64,000 nucleotides of DNA, from NCBI RefSeq assembly GCF_025264685.1, contig NZ_CP073721.1, positions 4,703,001-4,767,000 of the forward strand, given 5' to 3'. A program made the translations under genes and the position numbers. Source of the DNA: Dactylosporangium roseum. Lineage in GTDB: Bacteria; Actinomycetota; Actinomycetes; Mycobacteriales; Micromonosporaceae. Under the pieces are notes generated by a model. The model had not been told where the DNA came from and did no database searches. It was given only the letters and a program-made list of their open reading frames with translations. Positions 1-8,295 of the stretch are shown piece by piece; the stretch's first letter is position 1, and every line of letters begins with the position of its first letter.

Positions 1-176
1 TCGACGTGCAGGAGGCGGAGTTCGCCGCCGAGCCGCGCGGCTACACGGCGACCCGGCACCAGCGTGAGGTCGGCACCGGCTACTTCGACCTGGTCGCGAC
101 CGCGGTCGACCCCACCGCCTCCACGACGGCCCTCGCCGGTTCGACCGAGGCGGAGCAGTTCACCGCGGCCCACTGA
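1..176 (+). CDS. aceA: Isocitrate lyase, C-terminal end (partial)
   Basis: Only the last 57 codons are in the window, read in the frame starting at base 3 and ending at TGA 174-176. Isocitrate lyase splits isocitrate into glyoxylate and succinate in the glyoxylate shunt in the cytosol. The tail contains the run GYTATRHQREVGTGYFD followed by a Ser/Thr/Ala-rich end, which closely resembles what I know of the C-terminus of actinobacterial AceA proteins such as mycobacterial Icl1. The catalytic cysteine and the barrel core lie outside the window. The gene converges on the GH15 gene with one base between the two stops, and no terminator hairpin fits there. Confidence 0.88.
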   Translation, partial: DVQEAEFAAEPRGYTATRHQREVGTGYFDLVATAVDPTASTTALAGSTEAEQFTAAH

Positions 177-177
177 G

Positions 178-1980
178 TCAGCCCAGGGCGCGGTCGAGGT
201 TGAAGGCGGCGCTGATCAGCGCGAAGTGGGTGAACGCCTGCGGGAAGTTGCCCTGCTGCCGGCCGGTGCGGCCGATCTGCTCGGCGTACAGCCCCAGGTG
301 GTTGGCGTAGGTCAGCATCTTCTCGAAGGCCAGCCGCGCCTCGTCGAGGCGGCCGGCCCGGGTCAGCGCCTCGACGTACCAGAAGGAGCAGATCGAAAAG
401 GTGCCCTCCTCGCCGTGCAGGCCGTCGGGGCTCGCCTCGGGGTCGTAGCGGTAGACCAGTGAGTCGGACACCAGGTCCGCGGTGAGCGCGTCGAGCGTGG
501 ACAGCCACTTCGGATCGGTGGGGGCGATGAACTTCGTCAACGGCATCATGAGCACGGCCGCGTCCAGTACGTCGTCGCCCTCGTGCTGGACGAAGGCCCG
601 CCGCTCGGCCGACCAGCCGTGCCGCATGACCCGCCGGTAGATCGTGTCCCGGGTCCGCCTCCAGCGCGGGAGGTCGGCGGGCAGACCCCGGTGGTTGGCC
701 ATGCGGATGGCCCGTTCGATCGCCACCCAGCACATCAGCCGCGAGTAGAGGAAGTTCTTCCGCCCGCCGCGGGTCTCCCAGATGCCCTCGTCCGGCTGGC
801 CCCAGTGCTCGCAGACCCAGTCGACCAGGGCGCAGACCGCCTCCCACTGGTCGCTGGAGATGGCCTTGCCCCACTTGTCGTACAGGTAGATCGAGTCGAC
901 GAGCGCCCCGTAGATGTCGAGCTGGAGCTGGTCGGCCGCGGCGTTGCCGACCCGCACCGGGGCCGATCCCCGGTAGCCCTCCAGGTCCAGCTCGCGTTCG
1001 GGCAGCTCGGTACGGCCGTCGATGCCGTACATGATCTGCAGTGGGCCGGAGGGGCCGTCGCCGCGCAGGGTCACGTGCCGGCTCAGGAAGTTCATGAACG
1101 CCTCGGCCTCACCGGCGAAGCCCAGCCGCAGCAGCGCGTACGCGCAGAAGGCGGCGTCGCGGATCCACACGTACCGGTAGTCCCAGTTCCGCTCGCCGCC
1201 GACCTGCTCGGGCAGGCTGGTCGTCGGCGCCGCCACGATGGCGCCCGTCGGCGCGTAGGTGAGCAGCTTGAGGGTCAGCGCGGAACGGTGCACCGTCTCC
1301 CGCCACCGGCCGCGGTACCGGGAGGCGGACAGCCAGCGCCGCCAGAACGCGACCGTACCGGCGAACTCCTGTTCGGCCTCGGCGTGCGGGCAGCCGCGCG
1401 GTGCGACGCCGTCGCGGATCCGGTCGAGCGCGAACACCGCGGACTCGCTCTCCAGCAGCTTGAACGACGACGTCGCGTCCGCGGCGTCGATCTCGACCGG
1501 CGCCGTGGCCGTCAGCGCGAGAGCGAGGTCCGCCGACTCGAACAACGTCTGCCCGTGGAGCTGACGCACGGTGTGCGGCTGCGTCCCGAAGCCGAACCGC
1601 GGGGCCACCCGGGCGCGGAACTGCATCGAGCCGCGCACGCACAGCACCCGCCGGATCAGGCGGTGCCGGTCGGCCTCGACCGAGTCGTCGACCACCGGCA
1701 TGTAGTCCTGGACCTCGCCCACCCCCTCCTCGGTGAAGAACCGGGTGATGAGCACGTTGGTGTCCGGGAAGTAGAACTGCTTGGTGGCGGCCGGCCCGTC
1801 GGCCGCCAGCCGGAACGATCCGCCCCGGTCGGCGTCGAGAATCGAGCCGAACACGCTGGGCGCGTCGAAACGCGGGCAGCAGTACCAGTCGATCGTGCCG
1901 TCGGTGCCGACCAGCGCCACGGTGCGCAGGTCACCGATCAGGCCGTGGTCGGCGATCGGCAGATAGTGTGCGTTCGGCAT
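178..1980 (-). CDS. Glycoside hydrolase family 15 protein (glucoamylase/trehalase type)
   Basis: A 600-residue GH15 protein. Family members are inverting hydrolases that release glucose from the ends of alpha-glucans or from trehalose; actinobacterial members of this length without a signal peptide have been described as trehalases or glucoamylases. The N-terminal half is the beta-sandwich domain (ADHGLIGDLRTVALV, GTIDWYCCPRFDAPSVF). The (alpha/alpha)6 domain shows NWDYRYVWIRDAAF near residue 262 and EGTFSICSFWYVEAL near residue 525, the usual places of the two catalytic glutamates. ATG 1980 is preferred over one seven codons upstream because GGGAGG precedes it at proper spacing. No signal peptide, so it is probably cytosolic and acts on glycogen or trehalose. 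Substrate cannot be told from sequence. Confidence 0.9.
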   Translation of the reverse strand: MPNAHYLPIADHGLIGDLRTVALVGTDGTIDWYCCPRFDAPSVFGSILDADRGGSFRLAADGPAATKQFYFPDTNVLITRFFTEEGVGEVQDYMPVVDDSVEADRHRLIRRVLCVRGSMQFRARVAPRFGFGTQPHTVRQLHGQTLFESADLALALTATAPVEIDAADATSSFKLLESESAVFALDRIRDGVAPRGCPHAEAEQEFAGTVAFWRRWLSASRYRGRWRETVHRSALTLKLLTYAPTGAIVAAPTTSLPEQVGGERNWDYRYVWIRDAAFCAYALLRLGFAGEAEAFMNFLSRHVTLRGDGPSGPLQIMYGIDGRTELPERELDLEGYRGSAPVRVGNAAADQLQLDIYGALVDSIYLYDKWGKAISSDQWEAVCALVDWVCEHWGQPDEGIWETRGGRKNFLYSRLMCWVAIERAIRMANHRGLPADLPRWRRTRDTIYRRVMRHGWSAERRAFVQHEGDDVLDAAVLMMPLTKFIAPTDPKWLSTLDALTADLVSDSLVYRYDPEASPDGLHGEEGTFSICSFWYVEALTRAGRLDEARLAFEKMLTYANHLGLYAEQIGRTGRQQGNFPQAFTHFALISAAFNLDRALG

Positions 1981-2117
1981 GTGTCCCTCCCGGGTCGGCA
2001 CCCGGGGTAGGTACCCGGATCCGGCCGCTCACCCCAACGTCGCCGCGGGGGATGCGTGCCGTCAGCAAGGGGCTGCGTCAGTCCGCGATCATGGGCGGAG
2101 TCTCACGGAAGCAATGT

Positions 2118-2167
2118 TGACCTTGGTGGAAATCCGTGCCCACGGGCACGGAAATCGACCAAGGTCA
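2118..2167. repeat. Long intergenic hairpin (family C palindrome)
   Basis: Two nested inverted arms lie between the divergent GH15 and argG genes. The outer arms are TGACCTTGGT (2118-2127) and ACCAAGGTCA (2158-2167). The inner arms are CCGTGCCC (2134-2141) and GGGCACGG (2144-2151), with a two-base loop. The arms are separated by six-base AT-richer internal loops. It could be a REP-like repeat or an operator. It is too far from both starts to be a simple terminator. Only one copy was seen in this window. Confidence 0.6.
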
Positions 2168-2218
2168 CGTTGATTGACCCAGCCGACCGATGATTCCCGT
2201 CACGACCTGGCAATGATC

Positions 2219-2249
2219 TTGCATGGTCATGCAGTCGACCGCATATACT
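2219..2249 (+). promoter_or_regulatory. Promoter of leaderless argG
   Basis: TATACT at 2244-2249 is a strong -10 hexamer placed seven bases before the GTG start of argG. TTGCAT at 2219-2224 is a weaker -35 candidate at 19-base spacing. No Shine-Dalgarno sequence exists before the GTG, so transcription probably begins at or next to the start codon. I saw no clear ARG-box pair. Confidence 0.6.
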
Positions 2250-2256
2250 CGCAGTC

Positions 2257-3699
2257 GTGTCCAAGGTGCTCAACTCCCTGCCGCTCGGCGAACGCGTCGG
2301 ACTGGCCTTCTCCGGCGGCCTCGATACCTCGGTAGCGGTCGCGTGGATGCGCGAGAAGGGTGCCGTCCCGTGCACCTACACCGCTGACATCGGGCAGTAC
2401 GACGAGCCCGACATCGCCTCCGTGCCCGCGCGTGCCGCGGCCTACGGCGCGGAGGTCGCCCGCCTGGTCGACTGCCGCTCGGCCCTGGTCGAGGAGGGCC
2501 TCGCCGCCCTGGCCTGCGGCGCGTTCCACATCCGCTCCGGCGGCCGCGCCTACTTCAACACCACCCCGCTCGGCCGGGCCGTCACCGGCACCCTCCTGGT
2601 CCGCGCCATGCTCGAGGACGGGGTGCAGGTCTGGGGTGACGGCTCCACCTTCAAGGGCAACGACATCGAGCGGTTCTACCGCTACGGCCTGCTCGCCAAC
2701 CCCTCGCTGCGGATCTACAAGCCGTGGCTGGACGCCGACTTCGTCACCGAGCTCGGCGGCCGCAAGGAGATGTCCGAGTGGCTGCTCGCCCGCGGCCTGC
2801 CCTACCGGGACAGCGCCGAGAAGGCGTACTCCACCGACGCCAACATCTGGGGCGCGACCCACGAGGCCAAGTCGCTCGAGCACCTCGACACCGGCATCGA
2901 GATCGTCGAACCGATCATGGGCGCGCGGTTCTGGGATCCCGGTGTGGAGATCGCCGCCGAGGACGTCACGATCGGCTTCGAGCAGGGCCGGCCGGTGACG
3001 ATCAACGGCAAGGAGTTCGCCACCGCCGTCGACCTGGTGCTGGAGGCCAACGCCATCGGCGGCCGGCACGGCCTCGGCATGTCCGACCAGATCGAGAACC
3101 GGATCATCGAGGCCAAGAGCCGCGGCATCTACGAGGCGCCCGGGATGGCCCTGCTGCACGCGGCGTACGAGCGACTGGTCAACGCGATCCACAACGAGGA
3201 CACCCTCGCCAGCTATCACAACGAGGGACGCCGGCTGGGCCGGCTGCTCTACGAGGGCCGGTGGCTGGACCCGCAGGCGCTGATGCTGCGCGAGTCGATC
3301 CAGCGCTGGGTCGGCTCGGCGGTCACCGGCGAGGTGACCCTGCGCCTGCGCCGCGGCGAGGACTACTCCGTCCTGGACACGTCCGGACCGGCGTTCAGCT
3401 ACCACCCGGACAAGCTCTCCATGGAGCGCACCGAGGACGCCGCCTTCGGCCCCGTCGACCGCATCGGCCAGCTCACCATGCGCAACCTCGACATCGCGGA
3501 CTCCCGCGCCCGCCTGGAGCAGTACGCCGGACTCGGCATCGTCGGTCCGAAACTGATCAGCGCCGCGCTGCCGAGCTCGACCGAGCTCATCGGCGCGATG
3601 CCCGAGGGCGGCGCCGAGGCGATCGCCTCCCGCGGCACGGTCCCGGCCGAGGGCGACGAGCTGCTCGACCGCGCCGCGATCGAGTCCGGCACCGACTGA
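2257..3699 (+). CDS. argG: Argininosuccinate synthase
   Basis: Joins citrulline and aspartate at the cost of ATP to AMP and PPi, the penultimate step of arginine synthesis, in the cytosol. The 480-residue product has the ATP pyrophosphatase loop AFSGGLDTS at residues 17-25 and the motifs STFKGNDIERFYRYG and EKAYSTDANIWG. This is the longer form related to E. coli ArgG (about 447 residues), not the roughly 400-residue form common in other actinobacteria. GTG 2257 is chosen because the family N-terminus fits and a -10 box lies seven bases upstream, which implies a leaderless message. It stands alone, not in an arg operon, and is followed by a strong hairpin. Confidence 0.95.
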   Translation: MSKVLNSLPLGERVGLAFSGGLDTSVAVAWMREKGAVPCTYTADIGQYDEPDIASVPARAAAYGAEVARLVDCRSALVEEGLAALACGAFHIRSGGRAYFNTTPLGRAVTGTLLVRAMLEDGVQVWGDGSTFKGNDIERFYRYGLLANPSLRIYKPWLDADFVTELGGRKEMSEWLLARGLPYRDSAEKAYSTDANIWGATHEAKSLEHLDTGIEIVEPIMGARFWDPGVEIAAEDVTIGFEQGRPVTINGKEFATAVDLVLEANAIGGRHGLGMSDQIENRIIEAKSRGIYEAPGMALLHAAYERLVNAIHNEDTLASYHNEGRRLGRLLYEGRWLDPQALMLRESIQRWVGSAVTGEVTLRLRRGEDYSVLDTSGPAFSYHPDKLSMERTEDAAFGPVDRIGQLTMRNLDIADSRARLEQYAGLGIVGPKLISAALPSSTELIGAMPEGGAEAIASRGTVPAEGDELLDRAAIESGTD

Positions 3700-3717
3700 C
3701 CGGATCCGCGCACGCAC

Positions 3718-3760
3718 GCCGCGGGCGGGGTCACCCGGAACCGGGGACCCCGCCCGCGGC
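3718..3760. terminator. Bidirectional terminator between argG and permease
   Basis: A perfect 15-base stem (3718-3732 with 3746-3760, GCCGCGGGCGGGGTC and its complement) with a 13-base loop sits between two convergent stop codons. There is no U-tract, as is usual in high-GC actinobacteria. It can serve both genes. Confidence 0.85.
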
Positions 3761-3766
3761 CGTCGG

Positions 3767-5242
3767 TCAGAACAGCAGTTCGAGCGGGCCGCGGAGGAAG
3801 TACACCAGGAACAGCACCGCCACGCCGTACAGGAGCGGGTGCACCTGGCGCGCCTTGCCGCTGACCAGCTTGATCACCACGTACGAGATGATGCCGGCAC
3901 CGATGCCGTTGGAGATCGAGTACGTGAACGGCATCAGCACGATCGTGAGGAACGCAGGCAGCGCGATGTCGTAGTCCGACCACTCGATCGTGCGGACCGC
4001 CGTCATCATCAGGAAGCCGACCACGACCAGCGCGACCGACGCCGCCTCGAACGGCACGACCGTCACGAGCGGCGCGAAGAACATCGCCACCAGGAACAGC
4101 GCACCCGTCACCAGGCTCGCCACCCCCGTCCGGGCGCCCTCGGCGACGCCCGCCGCGCTCTCGATGTAGGTGGTGTTGCTCGACGTGCTGGCGGCACCGC
4201 CGGCGGCCGCGGCGACGGAGTCGACCAGCAGGATCTCGCGGGTCCGCGGCGGCATCTTCTCGGCGTCGAGCAGGTCGCCCTCCTGCGCCACCGCGACCAT
4301 CGTGCCCATCGTGTCGAAGAAGTCCGTGATGAGCAGCGTGAACACGAACATCAGCGGGACCAGCACGCCGGCGGTCTGCCAGGAGTTGAGCACGTTGAAG
4401 TGTCCGATCAGCGACAGGTCGGGCGCGTCGATGATCTTGTCCGGCAGGGTCGGGACGTTGAGGCTCCAGCCCTTGGGGTTGGGCTTGCCGTCCACGAACG
4501 ACGGCCCGACCTTGGCGATCGCCTCGATGACGATGGCGAGCACGGTCGAGGCGAGGATGCCGATGAGGATCGCGCCGCGCACCTTGCGGACCACGAGCAC
4601 GACGGTCAGCAGCAGGCCGATGCCGAACGCGAGCGCCGGCCAGCTCATCAGCTTGCCGCCGATGCCCAGCCCGACCGGGACCGTCGTGCCGGCCGCGTCG
4701 GGCACGCGGCGGACGAAGCCCGCGTCGACGAAGCCGATCAGCGCGAGGAACAGGCCGATACCGACACCGATGGCGGTCTTGAGCTGTGTCGGTACCGCGC
4801 GGAAGACCGCCGTCCGCAGGCCGGTGAGCACCAGCACGGCGATGAGCAGACCCTCGATGACCACGAGCCCCATGGCGTCGGCCCAGGTCATCTCGGGCGC
4901 GATCTCGAAGGCGACGAGCGCGTTGACACCGAGCCCGGCGGCCAGCGCCAGCGGGAAGCGGGCCACGACCCCCATCAGGATCGTCATCACGCCCGCCATC
5001 AGGGCGGTGGCCGAGGCGACCGCGGTGATGGCGAGCTTGCCGCCGGTGCTGTCGGTGCCGCTGCCGAGAATCAGCGGGTTGAGGACCACGATGTACGCCA
5101 TCGTGAAGAACGTGGCGAGACCACCGCGCACCTCGCGGCTCATCGTCGAGCCGCGTGCCGTGATCTCGAAAAAACGGTCGAACCCGTTGCGCGGCGCGGC
5201 CGGGGTCGCAACCGTCCGTTGGTCGACGGAGAGATCGTCCAT
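3767..5242 (-). CDS. NCS2/AzgA-like purine permease
   Basis: A 491-residue polytopic membrane protein of the nucleobase:cation symporter-2 superfamily, most like the AzgA/PbuG branch that imports adenine, guanine or hypoxanthine with protons. The N-terminal run FDRFFEITARGSTMSREVRGGLATFFTMAYIV is typical of this branch, and about 12-14 hydrophobic segments follow. The motif DFFDTMGTMVAVAQEGDLLD near the middle is another AzgA signature. ATG 5242 follows GGGAGG at good spacing. It is transcribed alone toward argG. The exact base imported cannot be read from the sequence. Confidence 0.9.
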   Translation of the reverse strand: MDDLSVDQRTVATPAAPRNGFDRFFEITARGSTMSREVRGGLATFFTMAYIVVLNPLILGSGTDSTGGKLAITAVASATALMAGVMTILMGVVARFPLALAAGLGVNALVAFEIAPEMTWADAMGLVVIEGLLIAVLVLTGLRTAVFRAVPTQLKTAIGVGIGLFLALIGFVDAGFVRRVPDAAGTTVPVGLGIGGKLMSWPALAFGIGLLLTVVLVVRKVRGAILIGILASTVLAIVIEAIAKVGPSFVDGKPNPKGWSLNVPTLPDKIIDAPDLSLIGHFNVLNSWQTAGVLVPLMFVFTLLITDFFDTMGTMVAVAQEGDLLDAEKMPPRTREILLVDSVAAAAGGAASTSSNTTYIESAAGVAEGARTGVASLVTGALFLVAMFFAPLVTVVPFEAASVALVVVGFLMMTAVRTIEWSDYDIALPAFLTIVLMPFTYSISNGIGAGIISYVVIKLVSGKARQVHPLLYGVAVLFLVYFLRGPLELLF

Positions 5243-5390
5243 GAAGCCTCCCTGGCGGACATGTACGCCGTACTACCGCGCGCATGATCCCACCTCGGCC
5301 TCAGCAGCCATATGGCCGCCGGGGAACGATGCCGTGAACCGGCGGACGAGCCGCGGCCGCGGACGGGGTGGGCCGCGCCGAGGGCGAGCG

Positions 5391-5687
5391 TCAGATCGAC
5401 GACGCCTCCCGGTCGGGATCGCCCTTCGCGGTCAGCAGCACGGCCGTCGCGGCGACCTTCAGCGTCAGCACCAGGGTGACGATCCACCCGAACCACAGCC
5501 ATGCCAGGAGCACCGCGACCAGGGCGAGGACGCCGGCCGCGACCCCGAAGCGCGGTCTGCGGTATTCCCGCGGGGCGCACGGCCGCAACCCGGCCAGCCC
5601 TGCGGCGAACAGCGGATCGTCGGCCCGGGTCCGCTGCTCCAGCTCGGCCAGCCGGGCCTGATCGTCGGGGCGCACGGGGCCGCCCAT
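5391..5687 (-). CDS. DUF3040-type small membrane protein
   Basis: About 98 residues. The N-terminal part (VRPDDQARLAELEQRTRADDPLFAAGL) resembles the start of DUF3040 proteins, which open with a short helix rich in Glu/Gln and an ADDP-like motif. Two hydrophobic segments follow (FGVAAGVLALVAVLLAW and FGWIVTLVLTLKVAATAVLL). Function unknown; such proteins are common in filamentous actinobacteria. The reading frame is open for 44 more codons upstream, but that part is low-complexity and does not look like protein. ATG 5687 fits the domain start, though no convincing ribosome binding site is visible, so the start is uncertain. Confidence 0.7.
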   Translation of the reverse strand: MGGPVRPDDQARLAELEQRTRADDPLFAAGLAGLRPCAPREYRRPRFGVAAGVLALVAVLLAWLWFGWIVTLVLTLKVAATAVLLTAKGDPDREASSI

Positions 5688-5951
5688 CAGGACGCCACCA
5701 CGTCGACCCCGGCCGCTGCCGGTAAGCCTGCCATACCCAAGATGGTTGCACTCCGGCAATCGACACGCAGCCCCGAGCGGTAGGCCATCCGGCCAGGTTG
5801 ATACCGGCCGAACGGCCATTCTTCACCCACCTGGCTCAGTGTCGCACTCATCCGGCACTGTGCCGCCGTTCCGGGCGGAACTGGCGGCCTACCTGCATAC
5901 TTGGAGCGACGAACGGGGTGACCTGGCACAGACGGGGAGACGTCGGAGCTC

Positions 5952-7100
5952 ATGCTGCTGGAAGGCCGATATCGTCTGCTCCGGCGACTGGACACCGGCG
6001 CGACGGCGGAGATCTGGTCGGCCCACGACGAGCTGCTGCGCCGCCAGGTGGCGGTCCGCCTGCTGCGCGCCGACCGTGCGGACGCGGCGTCCCGGTTCCT
6101 CGACGCCGGCCGGCTCGGTGCCCGGCTCAGCCATTCCAACGTGGCCGCCGTCTACGACGTCGGCGTCACCGAGTTGCCCGGGCGCGGCCCGACGCCGTAC
6201 GTCGTGATGGAATACGCTCGCGGCGGTCCGCTCGGCGCGGACGTCCGCGACGGCCCGCGGGACTGGCGGGAGACCGCTCGGGTCGGCGCCGAGGTGGCCG
6301 CCGCCCTCACGTATGCGCACAGTCAGTGGGTGGCCCACGGCACGCTGGGCCCGGCCAAGGTGCTCCGCACCGACGTCGGCGTCAAGATCATCGGCTTCGG
6401 CACCGACGTCGGCGTCGACCTGCACGCACCGGCCCGCGACGTCCACGCCTTCGGCGCCCTGCTCGCGGCGGCGGCGCCGCCCGGCGTCCCCGTGGAGCTG
6501 GACGAGCTGATGCGGCGCTGCCGGTTCCCGGACCCGGTGCGACGACCCGGCAGCGACGAGGTGGCGCTGATCCTCGCCCGGCTCGTCCAGGCCCACGTGG
6601 AGCCGCCGGCCCCGCTCAGCGCGACCACCCGGGTGCTGCGGCCGGTGCCCGCCGGCCCGCAGGCGGTGCGGCCCCGGCCGGCGCCGCGGCGTCACCGGCG
6701 GAGCTGGGCGTCCCGGGCCCTGCTGGTCACCGCTGTCGCCGGCACCGCACTGCTGACGGTCGTGGCCCTCGCGCAGGCGGCCCCGGGCGCGATCCCCTGG
6801 CTCGACCGGGCGCCGCAGCGGGCGGTCGTCCCGGCGCCGGCCGACGAACCCGGGACCGGGACTCCCACCCGTCGCCCGTCGCCGGCCGGCACGCCGAGCC
6901 CGACCCGTTCCACGCCGCCGGCGACAACACCGCCGGCCACCTCGGCACCGGCGTCACCGTCGGTGTCGCCGTCGGTGTCGGTGTCGCCGTCGATGTCGGT
7001 GTCGCCGTCCGTGACGTCCGCGCCGGCCGGCACACCACCGCCGAGCCCGAGCGCCACCGGGGTGCCGCTGACCGAGCCGTCGGCGTCCCCGTCCGGATGA
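5952..7100 (+). CDS. Membrane-anchored pseudokinase (Ser/Thr kinase fold, degenerate)
   Basis: A 382-residue protein with the fold pattern of an actinobacterial PknB-type kinase but without its catalytic residues. The Gly-rich loop is LDTGATAEIW, the VAIK lysine is Arg36 (VAVRLL), the HRD motif is His-Gly-Thr at 129-131 (HGTLGPAKVL in place of HRDLKPANVL), and the DFG aspartate is Gly148. Only the small and core lobes are kept, without an obvious activation segment. A transmembrane helix spans about 236-257, and a Pro/Ser/Thr-rich extracytoplasmic tail follows to the end. Family knowledge suggests scaffolding, as for the pseudokinase domain of mycobacterial MviN, which binds an FHA protein; that role here is inference. 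No phosphatase or FHA gene is nearby. Confidence 0.8.
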   Translation: MLLEGRYRLLRRLDTGATAEIWSAHDELLRRQVAVRLLRADRADAASRFLDAGRLGARLSHSNVAAVYDVGVTELPGRGPTPYVVMEYARGGPLGADVRDGPRDWRETARVGAEVAAALTYAHSQWVAHGTLGPAKVLRTDVGVKIIGFGTDVGVDLHAPARDVHAFGALLAAAAPPGVPVELDELMRRCRFPDPVRRPGSDEVALILARLVQAHVEPPAPLSATTRVLRPVPAGPQAVRPRPAPRRHRRSWASRALLVTAVAGTALLTVVALAQAAPGAIPWLDRAPQRAVVPAPADEPGTGTPTRRPSPAGTPSPTRSTPPATTPPATSAPASPSVSPSVSVSPSMSVSPSVTSAPAGTPPPSPSATGVPLTEPSASPSG

Positions 7101-7116
7101 GCTGACCGCGAAACCC

Positions 7117-7665
7117 CTAGGCGTCCTTGTCGACCTCGGACGCCAGCAGCGACCACACCTCCAGGTCGTGACGGACGCCGCGGTAGAGGTACTGCTCCCG
7201 CAGCACGCCGTCGAGGTGCATCCCGAGCCGGCGCGCGATGCTGCTGCTGGCGATGTTGTCGGGCCGGCACCGCCATTCGACGCGGTGCATGCCGCGCGTG
7301 TGCACCGCCCAGTCGACGAGCACCCGCACCGCCCGGGTCACCAGGCCGCGCCCCTGCCCGGCCGGCTCCAGCCAGCAGCCCAGCTCGCAGTTGCCGGCCG
7401 CGGCGTCGAAGGAGACGAACATCGTGCCGCCGACGAGCGTGCCGTCGAGCCAGATGCCGTACAGGCGGCCGGCGTCACGGGCGGCGAGGTCCGCGTACCG
7501 CTGCAGCGTCGCGCGGGCGGAGACCAGATCGGTGCTCACGGACGCCCACGGCACCCACGGATCGACGGTCTCCCGCGCACGGTCCATGTGCGCGATGAAC
7601 TCTTCGGCCTGCCATGGTTCGAGCGGGCGCAGCTCAGCTCCGTCGCCGAGCGGGACGTTGAACAT
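7117..7665 (-). CDS. GNAT acetyltransferase, RimJ/RimL type
   Basis: About 182 residues with the RimJ/RimL-like layout: an N-terminal LRPLEPWQAEEF segment, a central ELGCWLEPAGQGRGLVTRAVRVLVDWA stretch that holds the acetyl-CoA pyrophosphate loop (QGRGLV), and the VEWRCRPDNIASSSIARRLGM motif. Family members acetylate N-termini of ribosomal proteins or small amines; the substrate here is unknown. ATG 7665 is preferred to the GTG three codons upstream because GTGAGG lies just before it. It converges on the pseudokinase gene with a 16-base gap. Confidence 0.85.
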   Translation of the reverse strand: MFNVPLGDGAELRPLEPWQAEEFIAHMDRARETVDPWVPWASVSTDLVSARATLQRYADLAARDAGRLYGIWLDGTLVGGTMFVSFDAAAGNCELGCWLEPAGQGRGLVTRAVRVLVDWAVHTRGMHRVEWRCRPDNIASSSIARRLGMHLDGVLREQYLYRGVRHDLEVWSLLASEVDKDA

Positions 7666-7717
7666 GATCCTCACGCTACAGCAGCGGTGCCGGACCGACC
7701 GCGTGCCGATGTCGCGC

Positions 7718-7930
7718 CTACGTGTCGCCCAGCGCGGTCGCCGGCAGGTCGGGGCAGCGCATGGACGGCACCGGCCACGGGGCGGCGGCGAGGTCGACCG
7801 GCCAGACCGGTGCCGGTGGCGGGGTCCGGCGCGGGACGAGGCGGCGGCGCGCGGTGGCGGCGGCGAGCCGCAGCCAGGACGCGGCGGTCACCTGCGCCGG
7901 CCGGGCCGGGCGTACGGCATAGGCGGTCAT
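7718..7930 (-). CDS. Small hypothetical protein
   Basis: A 70-residue reading frame rich in Ala, Arg and Pro, with no family I recognise. It may be real because a TACTGT box lies eight bases before the ATG on the same strand, a leaderless arrangement seen several times in this window, and codon third positions are GC-rich. It may equally be a chance frame. No neighbour overlaps it. Confidence 0.35.
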   Translation of the reverse strand: MTAYAVRPARPAQVTAASWLRLAAATARRRLVPRRTPPPAPVWPVDLAAAPWPVPSMRCPDLPATALGDT

Positions 7931-8183
7931 GGCAGGCGACAGTACGGGCAGGGCACCCCACCGGTGAAGACCCGTTCGGACAGAAAGACGTCACACCGAG
8001 GCTGTGCAGATGATCACCGTCCCGGATAGAACGGCCTGGTGAGACCGGACCGTGCCCGCTCGCCGGAGTCGACGAGGTGCCCTGGAGCGAGCTGTACGGC
8101 TGCCGCGGCGGCTGGGACGACCGCGCGCTGCGGGTTCGCGGCCGTGGCGTCCGCCAGAACCTGAAGCCGCGCGGCGCGCGACC
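7931..8183. other. Intergenic stretch with no convincing gene
   Basis: This stretch holds no gene I can support. On the plus strand around 8068-8150 there is another protein-like run (VPWSELYGCRGGWDDRALR) with no start signal, which may be debris of a lost gene. Nothing else stands out. Confidence 0.4.
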
Positions 8184-8285
8184 TCAGCGGCGCCGGCCCT
8201 TCCACAGCAGCCCGGCCATCAGCAGCACCTCGCCGTCGTACCCCGCGACGAACGCCTCGCCGAAGCTGTCGCAGTACGGGCGGTC
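8184..8285 (-). pseudogene. Coding-like fragment without a start
   Basis: On the minus strand, directly after the oxidoreductase stop but in another frame, 33 codons give a protein-like sequence that ends LLMAGLLWKGRRR before TGA 8184-8186. Third positions are almost all G or C. No ATG or GTG with a binding site starts it. It may be the broken 3-prime end of a gene or a frameshifted extension of the oxidoreductase. I do not recognise the family. Confidence 0.35.
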
Positions 8286-8295
8286 GCTGCCGTCG

